A DNA stretch of 64,000 nucleotides from Microbacterium sp. HD4P20 (GCF_019449275.2 NZ_JAHZQZ020000018.1:327810-391809); one strand, 5' to 3'; counted from the first letter of the stretch, positions 1 to 9,060 are shown. Made by a program: numbers and translations. Notes: a model not told the origin generated them from the sequence alone.

Positions 1-606
1 CCGCTTGACGGCGTAGACGATCGCACCGCCGGTATAGAGCAGGCCGCCCACGATGACGAGGATCATCATGGCCTCGTTCGCCACGAAGAGGTCGACCATG
101 TACATGACGGCCGCCCAGCCGAGCGCGAGGTAGAGCGCGACGTACAGCCACCGGGGCGCGTTGATCCAGAAGACACGGAACAGGATGCCGAGCAAGGCCC
201 CGCTCCACACCACCGACAGCAGCAGGACGCCCTTCTCGGGCGGGAGCGCGAGCGTCGCGATCGGCGTGTATGTGCCCGCGATGAGCAGCAGGATGTTCGC
301 GTGGTCGATGCGTTTGAGGATCGCCCTCGTCCGCGGCTTCCAGTCGAAGCGGTGGTAGAGCGCGGAGGTGCCGAACATCAGCATCGAGGTGGCCATGAAG
401 ACCGCCGAGGCCCACTTCGCCGGTGCGCCTTGCGCCATCGCGATGAGAACGACGCCGGCGACGATCGCCACCGGGAACGTGCTGGCGTGGATCCATCCGC
501 GCCAGCTGGGCTTGAGGTCCGGAGCAGCGGCGTCCACCGCCGCGGCGTCCATGAGCGGCAGCACCGGAACCTCGGGGGCCTGCGAAGGGCGTGCGCGACG
601 GCTCAT
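1..606 (-). CDS. trhA: Hemolysin III family (TrhA/YqfA-like) membrane protein, 3' end cut off by window
   Basis: Reading leftward from the ATG at 606 gives 202 codons in frame up to base 1, so the C terminus lies outside the window. The product is a polytopic membrane protein with family landmarks: a short cytoplasmic N terminus, then hydrophobic helices, the segment GTSALYHRFDW, and IDHANILLLIAGTYTPIA carrying the conserved D-H and TY(T)P motifs of the hemolysin III/PAQR-like superfamily. The role in bacteria is poorly defined (membrane homeostasis or a metal-dependent hydrolase-like activity are proposed for the family). It is divergent from uppS with about 75 bp between the starts. Identity of the family is seen; function is inferred. 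Confidence 0.85.
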   Translation of the reverse strand, partial: MSRRARPSQAPEVPVLPLMDAAAVDAAAPDLKPSWRGWIHASTFPVAIVAGVVLIAMAQGAPAKWASAVFMATSMLMFGTSALYHRFDWKPRTRAILKRIDHANILLLIAGTYTPIATLALPPEKGVLLLSVVWSGALLGILFRVFWINAPRWLYVALYLALGWAAVMYMVDLFVANEAMMILVIVGGLLYTGGAIVYAVKR

Positions 607-681
607 GCTCCCAGGTTAGGGGCCGGTGCATGCCGGTGTCGGCACATGGTCGGCATCGGCCCGGCGGGGTAGCGTAGGGAT

Positions 682-1467
682 GTGGCGCGTGCTTCGTCGA
701 ATGAGGGCAGGGGACCGCTCTACCGGCTCTATATCAATCGCCTGCGCCGGCGGCTCGACCCCGAGACCGTGCCGCGGCACGTGGCGATGATGATCGACGG
801 CAATCGGCGCTGGGCGAAGCAGCTCGGGTTCGACTCGGCGTCGCACGGCCACCGTGCCGGCGCGGCGAAGATGCGGGAGTTCCTGCGCTGGTGCGACGAT
901 GTCGGCGTCCGCGTGGTGTCGCTGTACCTGCTCTCCAACGACAATCTGGTCAAGCGCGATTCGCGCGAGCTGTCCGACCTCATCGAGATCATCGCCGAAC
1001 TGGCCGATGAGCTCTCTCACGAGCGGGATTGGCGTGTGAAGCACGTCGGTCGCTCCGCCGCGCTGCCTGCCGAGCTGGCGCGTGTGCTCGCCGATGCGCA
1101 AGAGCGCACTCGTGATCATCCCGGGCTGCATGTGAACCTCGCCATCGGCTACGGCGGGCGCGGCGAGATCGTCGATGCGGTGCGCAGCATCATCGCCACG
1201 CATCGCCGCGAGGGCGGCTCGCTCGAGGAACTGGCCGAGAGCCTCACCCCTGAGCAGATCGGCGAGCACCTCTACACCGGTGGTCAGCCCGACCCTGACC
1301 TGGTGATCCGTACGTCGGGGGAGCAGCGGCTGAGCGACTTCCTGCTGTGGCAGAGCGCGCACTCGGAGTTCTACTTCGTCGAAGCCCTCGGCCCCGACTT
1401 GCGCGAGGTGGATTTCTTGCGGGCGATCCGAGATTTCGCGTCTCGGGATCGTCGATTCGGAAGCTGA
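682..1467 (+). CDS. uppS: Isoprenyl (polyprenyl) diphosphate synthase, cis type
   Basis: Condenses isopentenyl diphosphate in cis onto an allylic primer to make polyprenyl diphosphate, the lipid carrier for cell-wall glycan synthesis; a soluble or peripheral enzyme. The 261-aa product has HVAMMIDGNRRWAKQ near residue 33 (catalytic Asp and substrate-binding Asn/Arg) and the C-terminal RTSGEQRLSDFLLWQSAHSE signature that binds IPP phosphate. The GTG start at 682 is supported by TAGCGT at 670-675, exactly 6 nt upstream, a leaderless arrangement shared with many genes here. The last ~100 bp of the gene are duplicated directly downstream (see repeat at 1374-1604). In mycobacteria a homologous gene also lies beside a hemolysin III gene. 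Confidence 0.95.
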   Translation: MARASSNEGRGPLYRLYINRLRRRLDPETVPRHVAMMIDGNRRWAKQLGFDSASHGHRAGAAKMREFLRWCDDVGVRVVSLYLLSNDNLVKRDSRELSDLIEIIAELADELSHERDWRVKHVGRSAALPAELARVLADAQERTRDHPGLHVNLAIGYGGRGEIVDAVRSIIATHRREGGSLEELAESLTPEQIGEHLYTGGQPDPDLVIRTSGEQRLSDFLLWQSAHSEFYFVEALGPDLREVDFLRAIRDFASRDRRFGS

Positions 1468-1604
1468 GGGCGCCCGCCTCGCGCTCACGCGGAGCTTCTC
1501 CTTCGTCGAAGCCCTCGGCCCCGACTTGCGCGAGGTGGATTTCCTGCGGGCGATCCGAGATTTCGCGTCTCGGGATCGTCGATTCGGAAGCTGAGGGCGC
1601 CCGC
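1374..1604 (+). repeat. Direct duplication of the uppS 3' end (two 104-bp copies, 127-bp offset)
   Basis: Bases 1374-1477 and 1501-1604 are identical except at 1417 (t) versus 1544 (c). The first copy is the end of uppS, including its stop codon at 1465-1467, and the second repeats the last ~30 codons plus the stop at 1592-1594. The 23 bases between the copies are unrelated, although the bases just before each copy are weakly similar. The second copy has no start of its own, so it is a pseudogene fragment separating uppS from the next gene. Near-identity indicates a recent event or gene conversion. Confidence 0.95.
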
Positions 1605-1640
1605 GACGCGCGCCGGACCGGGCTCTGCCAGAATGACGGC

Positions 1641-2762
1641 GTGGATCTCGACGCATATGCGGCCTCGTTCGATGGAGAGCCCGGCTATCTCGACTGGGCC
1701 GGGTTCGGGCCGCTCTCGCCGACGGTGCGGGCAGAGGCCCAGGCCGACACCGAACTGCTCGGCTCGGGCCGACGGACCAGTCTCGACCTGGTGCGCGACC
1801 ACGCGCGGGAGGCCCGCGAGCTGGCGGCGGTGCTGATCGGGACGACCGATGCCACGCAGGTCGTCCTGCAGCCGTCCACCACCTACGGCCTCATGCACGC
1901 GATCTATGGCCTCGCCGGCGGACTCATGCTCGGACGTGGCGAGTTCCCGAGTCTCACCGTGGCAGCCACCCGCGCGTCGGAGGCGCTGGGTTCGATCCAG
2001 CTGCAATGGCTCGAACCCCAGGATGGACGTATCACCCCCGAGGTCGTGCGGGACGCCCTCACCGACGACAGCCGTGCGCTCGCAGTCAGCCTCGTCGACT
2101 TCCGCACCGGCTATCGCGCTGATCTCGCGGCGCTGCGCGACGTCATCGGCGACCGCCTTCTCATCGTCGACGCGACGCAGGGCTTCGGGGTGGTCGATGT
2201 CGACTACACGATCGCCGACGTCGTGTGCGCGCACGGCTACAAATGGCTGCGCGCCGGGCGCGGCACGGCGTTCGCGTGGTTCGGCGACCGGGCGCTGGAG
2301 CGCATCGCGCCGGTGCTGTCGGGGTTCCGCGGCGTCGACGGCGATCTGCCGATCGACACCGTGCCGCCACCGTCGTCGTCGGCACAGGCATTCTCGGTGG
2401 CGGGCCCCGACGCGCTCGCGGCGGCACGCCTGGCGACGGCGTTGCGCGAGGTGTCCGCGGTGGGCATCGCGTCGATCGAGACCGAGCTGGCGGCGCGCAC
2501 GGCCGATGTCATGTTCTTCGCCGACCGCTATGACGTTCCGGTCATCACCGCGCGTGAGCCCGAGCGGCGCGCCGGCATCGTGACCCTTGAACCCGCACCC
2601 CAGGACGCCGCGCCCCTGGCCGCTTCTCTCGCCAACCATGGGCTCACCGTCACGGCGCGTTCGGGCCAGGTTCGGGTGGCTCCGCACGTGGGCACCGGGG
2701 CCGACACGCTGCGGCTGTTCGGCGACGCCCTGGCGGCATTCTCGGCGACTCGCGTGTGGTGA
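1641..2762 (+). CDS. Class V aminotransferase / cysteine-desulfurase-like PLP enzyme
   Basis: About 373 aa with the fold-type I PLP signature: VDATQGFGVVDVDY (Asp that contacts the pyridine nitrogen) followed by HGYKWLRAGRGTAF, where the Lys should form the PLP Schiff base. It resembles the NifS/SufS-like class V family, but I see no cysteine in the usual active-site loop, so desulfurase activity is unlikely and the substrate is unknown. An open frame extends further upstream through the uppS repeat, but the GTG at 1641 is preferred because CAGAAT lies at 1629-1634, 6 nt upstream, matching the leaderless pattern, and because the family homology begins with VDLDAYAASF. Likely monocistronic. 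Confidence 0.8.
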   Translation: MDLDAYAASFDGEPGYLDWAGFGPLSPTVRAEAQADTELLGSGRRTSLDLVRDHAREARELAAVLIGTTDATQVVLQPSTTYGLMHAIYGLAGGLMLGRGEFPSLTVAATRASEALGSIQLQWLEPQDGRITPEVVRDALTDDSRALAVSLVDFRTGYRADLAALRDVIGDRLLIVDATQGFGVVDVDYTIADVVCAHGYKWLRAGRGTAFAWFGDRALERIAPVLSGFRGVDGDLPIDTVPPPSSSAQAFSVAGPDALAAARLATALREVSAVGIASIETELAARTADVMFFADRYDVPVITAREPERRAGIVTLEPAPQDAAPLAASLANHGLTVTARSGQVRVAPHVGTGADTLRLFGDALAAFSATRVW

Positions 2763-2790
2763 CCGGATGCCGCGGGCCCGCGGCATCCGG
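2763..2790. terminator. Perfect 28-bp palindrome after the aminotransferase gene
   Basis: The sequence begins directly after the stop codon at 2762 and is a perfect self-complementary palindrome, made of CGGATGCC and its complement GGCATCCG around a GC-only centre. As RNA it would form a very stable hairpin. There is no U-run, which is common for actinobacterial terminators. It is also an inverted pair of the octamer that recurs throughout the window. Confidence 0.65.
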
Positions 2791-2962
2791 AATTCACGAA
2801 CACGTCACCGTCGCGCGCGTGTCGTGCGCACGGGATGTCGCCGGGCGGACGTACGTTCATCACATCGGGCAAGGCGCCCGTTCGAGTCGGCCGTTGGGAA
2901 ACGACTCGTGACCCTGGTCGACTCGTGACTGCCGGGTTCTCCACCCGGGGCGGGAGTGGGTT

Positions 2963-4318
2963 GTGACCACACGAGCACCACACAAGCAGCGCAGTCAGAG
3001 CCTCGAGCAGGCGGGCGGGATCGATCAGGACCTCCGAACCTACGTGCTCGACACATCGGTGCTGCTGAGCGATCCGCGGGCCTTCTTCCGCTTCGCCGAG
3101 CACAGCGTCGTGATCCCGGTCGTGGTGATCACCGAGCTGGAGGGCAAGCGGCATGACCCCGAGATCGGCTATTTCGCCCGGCAGGCACTGCGTCACCTCG
3201 ACGAACTGCGCGTCGAACACGGGCGGCTCGACTTCCCGGTTCCCGTCGGCGCAGGCGGGACCCTCCGGGTCGAGCTGAACAACACCGATGCCGCCGTGCT
3301 TCCGTCGGGGATGCGTCTGGGCGACAACGACAGCCGGATCCTCGCTGTCGCCATGCACCTCGCGCAGGACGGGCAGGAGGTGACGGTTGTCTCCAAGGAC
3401 TTGCCGATGCGGGTCAAGGCGGCATCCCTGGGCATCTCGGCCGAGGAGTACCTCGCCGAGCAGGCGGTGGACTCCGGCTGGACAGGGATCGCCGAGATCG
3501 ACGTCTCGGGCGACGACGTCAGCGACCTGTACGAGAGCGAGGTCGCTGTCAGCGACGACGTACAGGGGCTGCCGGTGAACACCGGCCTGATCATCCATTC
3601 CGAGCGCGGCTCGGCGCTCGGGCGCGTGGTGGGCGACGGCGAGTATCGGCTCGTGCGCGGAGACCGCGAGGTGTTCGGCCTCCACGGACGCTCGGCCGAG
3701 CAGCGCATCGCGATCGATCTGCTGCTGGACCCCGAGGTCGGGATCGTCTCGCTCGGCGGACGGGCGGGCACCGGCAAGTCCGCCCTGGCGTTGTGCGCAG
3801 GGCTGGAGGCCGTGCTCGAGCGCCAGCAGCAGCGCAAGATCATCGTGTTCCGGCCGTTGTTCGCCGTCGGCGGGCAAGAGCTCGGCTACCTGCCCGGCGA
3901 TCAGCAGGAGAAGATGAACCCGTGGGGACAGGCCGTCTTCGACACCCTGGGCTCGGTGGTGTCGGCCAACGTCCTCGAGGAGGTGATCGAGCGCGGCATG
4001 CTCGAGGTGCTTCCGCTCACCCACATTCGCGGACGCTCGCTCCACGACGCGTTCGTGATCGTCGACGAGGCGCAGTCGCTGGAGCGCAACGTACTGCTGA
4101 CCGTCCTCAGCCGCATCGGCCAGAACTCCCGCGTGGTGCTCACGCACGACGTGGGACAGCGCGACAACCTTCGCGTGGGGCGGCATGACGGCGTCGCTTC
4201 GGTGATCGAGACCCTCAAGGGACACGGGCTCTTCGGTCACGTCACCCTCATGCGGTCGGAGCGCTCGGCCATCGCGGCTCTCGTGACGGATCTCTTGGAG
4301 GCCGGCGAACTCGCCTGA
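2963..4318 (+). CDS. PIN-PhoH fusion protein (PhoH2-like ribonuclease/ATPase)
   Basis: A 451-aa two-domain protein. Residues ~27-150 form a PIN nuclease domain ([12 protein letters not shown] with the first acidic residue at about Asp30; later ITELEGK and GDNDSRIL acidic positions). Residues ~250-440 form a PhoH ATPase domain with a Walker [12 protein letters not shown] and a Walker B-like VIVDEAQ. Mycobacterial PhoH2 proteins with the same order act as ATP-dependent RNA-unwinding ribonucleases, so RNA cleavage or unwinding is the likely role, by homology. The start is GTG at 2963; there is no clear Shine-Dalgarno sequence. The 200-bp upstream gap contains the palindrome at 2763 and an imperfect duplication of cgactcgtgac around 2905-2928 of unknown meaning. 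Confidence 0.9.
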   Translation: MTTRAPHKQRSQSLEQAGGIDQDLRTYVLDTSVLLSDPRAFFRFAEHSVVIPVVVITELEGKRHDPEIGYFARQALRHLDELRVEHGRLDFPVPVGAGGTLRVELNNTDAAVLPSGMRLGDNDSRILAVAMHLAQDGQEVTVVSKDLPMRVKAASLGISAEEYLAEQAVDSGWTGIAEIDVSGDDVSDLYESEVAVSDDVQGLPVNTGLIIHSERGSALGRVVGDGEYRLVRGDREVFGLHGRSAEQRIAIDLLLDPEVGIVSLGGRAGTGKSALALCAGLEAVLERQQQRKIIVFRPLFAVGGQELGYLPGDQQEKMNPWGQAVFDTLGSVVSANVLEEVIERGMLEVLPLTHIRGRSLHDAFVIVDEAQSLERNVLLTVLSRIGQNSRVVLTHDVGQRDNLRVGRHDGVASVIETLKGHGLFGHVTLMRSERSAIAALVTDLLEAGELA

Positions 4319-4330
4319 GAGTGCGGGGAG

Positions 4331-4364
4331 GCGGGACCGGGATGCTGCGGCATCCCGGTCCCGC
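4331..4364 (+). terminator. Strong terminator hairpin after the PIN-PhoH gene
   Basis: A 15-bp perfect stem (4331-4345 with 4350-4364) closes a 4-nt loop 12 nt after the PIN-PhoH stop. The inner part of the stem again contains GGGATGC and GCATCCC, close to the octamer found elsewhere. Confidence 0.8.
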
Positions 4365-4467
4365 GTGCGTCCGTATGAGAAGAGTCTCACGGCCTCGATT
4401 ACCCGACCGGTGCGCCGTCTGTCACCATTGACGAGGGCGTTCTGGCGTCGGCGGAGAGAGGACGATC

Positions 4468-5292
4468 GTGGACGGACGGGTGGGGCTCGTGATCGGTGGC
4501 GTGTCCACGGTCGCGGCGAGCGTCGCTGTGATCTGCGCGGTCGCGATCAGCAACTCGGCAGCTCTCGCCGACTCCACCGGCTCCGCTGTCTCCGCCGCCG
4601 GTGTGGTCGTGCCGGCGTCGCCGACCTCGTCAGCGCCCCCATCCCCGTCAGTTCCCACCCCTGCGCCCGTCGCGACCTCAGCGCTCGCGCCGCTCGTCGT
4701 GAATCCGCCGCAGGCGCGGCCGGCAGCCCCCGCCACCGATACCCCCGATATTCCTCTGGCGCCGGCCGAGCCCGAGCAGGATGTCGCGGCCTCAGCCGCG
4801 GCCGGCCAGTGGGGAGAGGTCCGTTCCTGGGCGTTGGCACAGGGGTGGTCCACCGAGCGCATCGAGGCCTGGATCGAGGGCTTGCGGGCCGAGGCGGATC
4901 GTCGTGCCGAGGCGGATCATCGTGCCGAGGCGGATCGTCGTGCCGAGGCGAATCGCCGGTCCGAGGAGCGCCCCGCCCCGGACGACGCCGGGCGACACGG
5001 CCGTGGCCAGTTGGACGGCGCGCAGGGCGGATCGCACTTGGACGGCGGCGACGACACCCGCTTGGCCCCCGCCACCGAGAAGGTGCCCGCCGCACCCGAA
5101 CCCCCCTCTTCGCTCCCCGTCCCGGGCGGGCAGGACGCTGGTCCTGTCGCCAGTCGACAGGACTCCCACCCCGTCCCCGGCGGGCAGGACGCTCGTCCCG
5201 CCCACGCGGGTCCGAACAACGAGCAGCGGGCCGATGGCCGCGGCTCGAACAAGGATCGATCGCGCGATTCCCCAGATAGGCGCGATCGATAA
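4468..5292 (+). CDS. Hypothetical N-terminally anchored Pro/Ala-rich protein with charged repeats
   Basis: 274 aa. One hydrophobic helix lies at residues ~6-32 (signal anchor or uncleaved signal), followed by a Pro/Ser/Ala-rich stretch (~40-100) typical of extracellular linkers. A short conserved-looking block, WGEVRSWALAQGWSTERIEAW, follows, then four imperfect RAEADR repeats and a low-complexity charged tail with two PVPGGQDA repeats. There is no LPXTG sorting motif and no lipobox. The GTG start at 4468 is preceded by a purine-rich gagagagga. I do not recognise a family; the C-terminal half looks disordered. The function is unknown, but topology suggests the bulk is outside the membrane. 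It is convergent with the response regulator gene. Confidence 0.65.
   Translation: MDGRVGLVIGGVSTVAASVAVICAVAISNSAALADSTGSAVSAAGVVVPASPTSSAPPSPSVPTPAPVATSALAPLVVNPPQARPAAPATDTPDIPLAPAEPEQDVAASAAAGQWGEVRSWALAQGWSTERIEAWIEGLRAEADRRAEADHRAEADRRAEANRRSEERPAPDDAGRHGRGQLDGAQGGSHLDGGDDTRLAPATEKVPAAPEPPSSLPVPGGQDAGPVASRQDSHPVPGGQDARPAHAGPNNEQRADGRGSNKDRSRDSPDRRDR
4888..4959 (+). repeat. Four 18-bp tandem repeats inside the anchored protein gene
   Basis: Units at 4888-4905, 4906-4923, 4924-4941 and 4942-4959 share gccgaggcggatcgtcgt; the first and third are identical, the second differs by one base and the fourth by three. They encode A-E-A-D/N-R/H-R hexapeptides, so changes in copy number keep the frame. 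Confidence 0.9.
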
Positions 5293-5293
5293 C

Positions 5294-5350
5294 GGCCGGA
5301 TCCCCCAATCCGGCCATTCCCAGCCCCCGGTGCCCCCCAGCACCGGGGGC
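5294..5350. terminator. Two hairpins between convergent genes
   Basis: An 8-bp stem (5294-5301 with 5308-5315) is followed by an 11-bp perfect stem (5323-5333 with 5340-5350). They lie between the stop at 5292 and the convergent response-regulator stop at 5370 and could end transcription from both sides. Confidence 0.7.
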
Positions 5351-5369
5351 TTCCCCGTGAAGGGGAGGA

Positions 5370-6026
5370 TCACTCCCAGCGGTAGCCGGCGCCGCGCACG
5401 GTCACGATGCGATCCGAGCCGAGCTTGCCGCGGAGATACCGGACGTACACGTCGACGACGTTCGAGCCGGGATCGAAATCCATGCCCCAGACGCGGCTGA
5501 GGAGCAGTTCGCGGCTCAGGACACGCCCCGGGTTGCGCAGGAACTGCTCCGCGAGGGCGAACTCGCGCGCGGAGAGGTCTACCTCCCTGCCTGCGACGCT
5601 GGCACGGCGCGCGAGGACATCGAGCACGACGTCACCGTGCGAGATCGACACGCCCGGCTGCGGAACCGTCTCGCGCAGGCGGGAGCGTACGCGAGCCAGG
5701 AGCTCTTCGAACACGAACGGCTTCGGGACGTAGTCGTTCGCGCCGGCGTCGAGTCCCTCGACGGTGTCGCGAGTGCTCGAGCGGGCGGTGAGCATGATGA
5801 CCGGGACGACCGACCCACGGGCCCGCAACTCGCGCAGCACCTCGAATCCGTCCATGGTGGGCAGTCCGACATCGAGCAGCACCAGGTCGGCGTCGCCGCG
5901 CAGCGCCGCTGCGAGCGCCTCGGCCCCGTCCTCGATCACGACGGTCTCGTACCCGGCGGCTTCGAGTCCCCGGCTGACGAACGAGGCGATGCGCGGCTCG
6001 TCCTCCACGATCAGGATCTTCGTCAC
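5370..6026 (-). CDS. OmpR-family two-component response regulator
   Basis: 218 aa. The receiver domain (1-~120) has the acidic pair VEDE, phosphoacceptor Asp52 in LVLLDVGLP, the conserved Thr in MLTARS and Lys in VPKPF. The C-terminal winged-helix domain (~130-215) has REFALAEQFLRNPGRVLSRELLLSRVW and VDVYVRYLRGKL, typical of OmpR/PhoB. The GTG start at 6026 overlaps the kinase stop codon in GTGA, showing translational coupling with the upstream histidine kinase. It would bind DNA as a phosphorylated dimer; the regulon and signal are unknown. A reading frame extending upstream is only the shadow of the kinase gene. Confidence 0.95.
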   Translation of the reverse strand: MTKILIVEDEPRIASFVSRGLEAAGYETVVIEDGAEALAAALRGDADLVLLDVGLPTMDGFEVLRELRARGSVVPVIMLTARSSTRDTVEGLDAGANDYVPKPFVFEELLARVRSRLRETVPQPGVSISHGDVVLDVLARRASVAGREVDLSAREFALAEQFLRNPGRVLSRELLLSRVWGMDFDPGSNVVDVYVRYLRGKLGSDRIVTVRGAGYRWE

Positions 6027-7609
6027 CCGGAAGCCTCTCGTTGCAGTACGACGTCCCCAGCTCGCACCGGGGCCGGCAGTTCCGCCTCGTGTGGGGGGAG
6101 ATGGATCGTGAACGTCGCTCCGCCGCCCGGCGTGTCGGTGACCGCGCAGTGACCTCCATGGCCTTTCGTGATGGCTTCGACGATCGCGAGGCCCAGGCCC
6201 GACCCGCCGACCGTCCGCTTGCCCTGTGCCCGGTCGAAGCGGCGGAAGATGCGGTGCCGAGCGGCCGGAGGGATGCCGGGGCCGTGGTCGCGCACCCACA
6301 GGTGCGCGCCGTCGGCATCCAGCGAACTGCCGATCTCGATCGCCGTGCCGTGCGGTGTGTACTTCGCGGCATTGTCGGCCAGCTGCAGCCACGCCTGCAG
6401 AAGACGGTCGTGGTCGGCGAGGATCGTCCCTGATGCGTGGGCTTCCACGGTCCAGGCGTGGCCCGGTATGACGGCGACGAGCTCACCCACGCGCGCCGTC
6501 AGGGCGCCGAGATCCACGGCGTGCGTCGCATAGGTGTCGGCTTCCGCTGCGGCGAGCCGGTCGATGTCTTCGACGAGCCGGGCCAGCCGGTCGAGTTCGG
6601 CGATTCCGATCTCGCGCGCTGCCGAGACGTCGGAGGCATCGCGGGGGTTCATCAGCTCGAGATGTCCGCGCACGATCGTGATCGGCGTCTTGAGCTCGTG
6701 GCGGACATCGTCCAGCAGCTGGCGCTGCACGTCGACGGAGCCCTCCAGACGGTCCAGCATCGAGTTCACCGTCCGTGACAGGTCGGCGATGTCGTCGTTT
6801 CCCTGGGGCGACAGCCGCAGCGACAGATCGGTGATCGAGATCGCGTCGGCCGTCTCTCGCAGATGCCGAATGGGCGACAGGAGGCGCCCCGTGACGAACC
6901 AGCCGACCACGCCGATGGCAGCGAGCACGGCGATCGCGGCGATGACATACGTGGTCAGCGCGATCGCGACGGGCTCGAGTTCGGCACCCAGATCGATCGC
7001 GCGCACATACAGACCCTGCTGCGGGTCGCCGGGCATCGTCACGGGGATCGCGATGTAGCGCAGTGACCCCTGGTCGGTGACCGCGGTGCCGCGCTGGGTC
7101 TCGCCCCCTTGGGTCTCGGTCACGATCCGGTCGATGAACTCTTGGTTCTCAGAGACGTCGAAACCCGAGAGCGTCGCCGGAATCCAGCGTGGAGTTCCGT
7201 CAAGGAGGGCCAGGGATGCTTCGTTGCGGGCGGGAACGAGCTGGGCGACAACCGCGTTGAGGTAGTCGTCGACGGTGACGTAGTCCTCGACGTCGACCTC
7301 GGCCGTGGCCTCCTCGGCCCCGGAGGGGGCCTCCCCGGCGTCATCCGGTTGGGCGAGCCCCTGCAGGAATTGCACCTGGTTCTTCAGCCGGTCGTCCACA
7401 CTCCTCACGACCTGCTCACGCTGCATCCAGAACGTCACGCTCCCCACGATGGCAAGGCCGATGCAGGCCACCGCGAGGATCGCCGCGAGGATCCTGACAC
7501 GGGCGGGGATGGGACGGGCGGTGCGGGCCACCTCCTGATTATCCCGCCGCAGAGGCGCGTCCGGCACCGGGGGCGGATCCGCCGCGTTCTGCGGCAGCTC
7601 CCTGAGCAT
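6023..7609 (-). CDS. Membrane sensor histidine kinase
   Basis: Up to 528 aa. TM1 ~39-61, a ~160-residue extracytoplasmic sensor region, TM2 ~222-244, HAMP ~245-297, and a HisKA domain with RHELKTPI (phosphorylated His about 304). The HATPase domain has the N box LADNAAKYTP, G1 DHGPGIP and G2 GSGLGLAIVEAI. It is the partner of the overlapping response regulator; the kinase comes first in the transcript, the reverse of the commoner order. The start is uncertain: ATG 7609 lies only 17 nt after the fumarase stop; an alternative GTG about 26 codons downstream would still keep TM1. The ligand is not inferable. Confidence 0.93.
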   Translation of the reverse strand: MLRELPQNAADPPPVPDAPLRRDNQEVARTARPIPARVRILAAILAVACIGLAIVGSVTFWMQREQVVRSVDDRLKNQVQFLQGLAQPDDAGEAPSGAEEATAEVDVEDYVTVDDYLNAVVAQLVPARNEASLALLDGTPRWIPATLSGFDVSENQEFIDRIVTETQGGETQRGTAVTDQGSLRYIAIPVTMPGDPQQGLYVRAIDLGAELEPVAIALTTYVIAAIAVLAAIGVVGWFVTGRLLSPIRHLRETADAISITDLSLRLSPQGNDDIADLSRTVNSMLDRLEGSVDVQRQLLDDVRHELKTPITIVRGHLELMNPRDASDVSAAREIGIAELDRLARLVEDIDRLAAAEADTYATHAVDLGALTARVGELVAVIPGHAWTVEAHASGTILADHDRLLQAWLQLADNAAKYTPHGTAIEIGSSLDADGAHLWVRDHGPGIPPAARHRIFRRFDRAQGKRTVGGSGLGLAIVEAITKGHGGHCAVTDTPGGGATFTIHLPPHEAELPAPVRAGDVVLQREASG

Positions 7610-7626
7610 CTCGCCGGTCGCGCCGA

Positions 7627-9021
7627 TCAGCCGGGGTGGGTCATCGAGAGCAGGTCCAGCTTCTCGTCGAGCTGCTCCAGCGTGACCTCGCCACGCTCCA
7701 CGAAACCGAGGTCGATGACCGCTTCGCGGACCGTGATGCCCCTCGAGACCGAGTGCTTGGCGATCTTCGCGGCGGCCTCGTAGCCGATCAGCTTGTTGAG
7801 CGGTGTGACGATCGAAGGCGACATGCCGGCGTATGCGGCCGCACGCTCGACATTGGCCTGGAGGCCATCGATCGTCTTGTCGGCGAGCAGGCGCGAGGCG
7901 TTGGCGAGCAGTTCGATGGATTCCAGCACGGCGGTGCCCATGACGGGAATGGCGACGTTGAGCTCGAACGAGCCCGATGCGCCTGCCCATGCGACCGTCG
8001 CGTCGTTGCCGATGACCCTCGCGCACACCATGAGGGTGGCCTCCGGCACGACGGGGTTCACCTTGCCGGGCATGATCGACGATCCGGGCTGAAGATCCGG
8101 GATGTGTAGCTCGCCGAGGCCGGTGTTCGGACCGGAGCCCATCCACCGCAGGTCGTTGTTGATCTTCGTCAGCGACACCGCGACCGTGCGGAGGGCGCCG
8201 GATGCCTCGACCAGGCCGTCGCGGTTCGCCTGCGCTTCGAAGTGATCCTTGGCCTCGGTGATCGGGAGCTCGGTATCGGCCACGATGAGCTCGATGACGC
8301 GCTGCGGGAACCCGAGCGGCGTGTTGATGCCGGTCCCGACGGCGGTGCCGCCGAGCGGAACCTCTGCCACGCGGGGGAGCACCGCCTGCACCCGCTCGAT
8401 GCCGAGGCGGATCTGACGCGCGTAGCCGCCGAACTCCTGGCCGAGGGTCACCGGCGTCGCGTCCATGAGGTGGGTGCGACCCGCCTTCACGACGCTCTTC
8501 CAGGCCTCGGCCTTGGCTTCCAGAGCGACGGCGAGGTGGTCCAGAGCCGGGATGAGGTCGTCGATGAGTTCCTGGGTGACGGCGATGTGCACCGAGGTGG
8601 GAAAGACGTCGTTCGACGACTGCGACGCGTTGACGTGGTCGTTGGGGTGGACGAGGGAGCCGAGAGAATGGGTGGCCAGCGTCGCGAGCACCTCGTTCAT
8701 GTTCATGTTCGACGAGGTGCCGCTGCCGGTCTGATACACGTCGATCGGGAACTGGTCGGCGAATTCGCCCGCGATGATGCGGTCGGCGGCGCCGGCGATC
8801 GCGTCCGCGACGGCCGGGTCGAGCGTGCCGAGTTCCTTGTTCGCCAGTGCCGCCGCCTTCTTGATGCGTGCGAGCGCGACGATCTGGGCCGGCTCGAGCG
8901 GGTCGCCCGAGATCGGGAAGTTCTCCACCGCACGCTGCGTCTGCGCGGCGTAGAGCGCGTTCTTGGGGACGCGGACTTCTCCCATGGTGTCGTGCTCGAT
9001 ACGGTACTCGATGTCGGTCAC
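7627..9021 (-). CDS. fumC: Class II fumarate hydratase
   Basis: Interconverts fumarate and L-malate in the TCA cycle; an iron-free cytoplasmic tetramer. The 464-aa product carries the superfamily signature [11 protein letters not shown], the N-terminal [15 protein letters not shown] substrate region and the catalytic-site [10 protein letters not shown] segment. The GTG at 9021 ([12 protein letters not shown]) is preferred over the upstream GTG at 9036 because AGGA lies about 9 nt before it and the resulting length fits the family. The sensor-kinase gene follows 17 nt downstream on the same strand, so read-through is likely. Confidence 0.95.
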   Translation of the reverse strand: MTDIEYRIEHDTMGEVRVPKNALYAAQTQRAVENFPISGDPLEPAQIVALARIKKAAALANKELGTLDPAVADAIAGAADRIIAGEFADQFPIDVYQTGSGTSSNMNMNEVLATLATHSLGSLVHPNDHVNASQSSNDVFPTSVHIAVTQELIDDLIPALDHLAVALEAKAEAWKSVVKAGRTHLMDATPVTLGQEFGGYARQIRLGIERVQAVLPRVAEVPLGGTAVGTGINTPLGFPQRVIELIVADTELPITEAKDHFEAQANRDGLVEASGALRTVAVSLTKINNDLRWMGSGPNTGLGELHIPDLQPGSSIMPGKVNPVVPEATLMVCARVIGNDATVAWAGASGSFELNVAIPVMGTAVLESIELLANASRLLADKTIDGLQANVERAAAYAGMSPSIVTPLNKLIGYEAAAKIAKHSVSRGITVREAVIDLGFVERGEVTLEQLDEKLDLLSMTHPG

Positions 9022-9060
9022 GTCGTTGTTCCTCACGTTTCGTACGGGTGGGGTGGGGGC

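Noticed and set aside
4888..4959. CRISPR-like repeats
   Set aside because: The repeats are contiguous 18-bp coding units without spacers.
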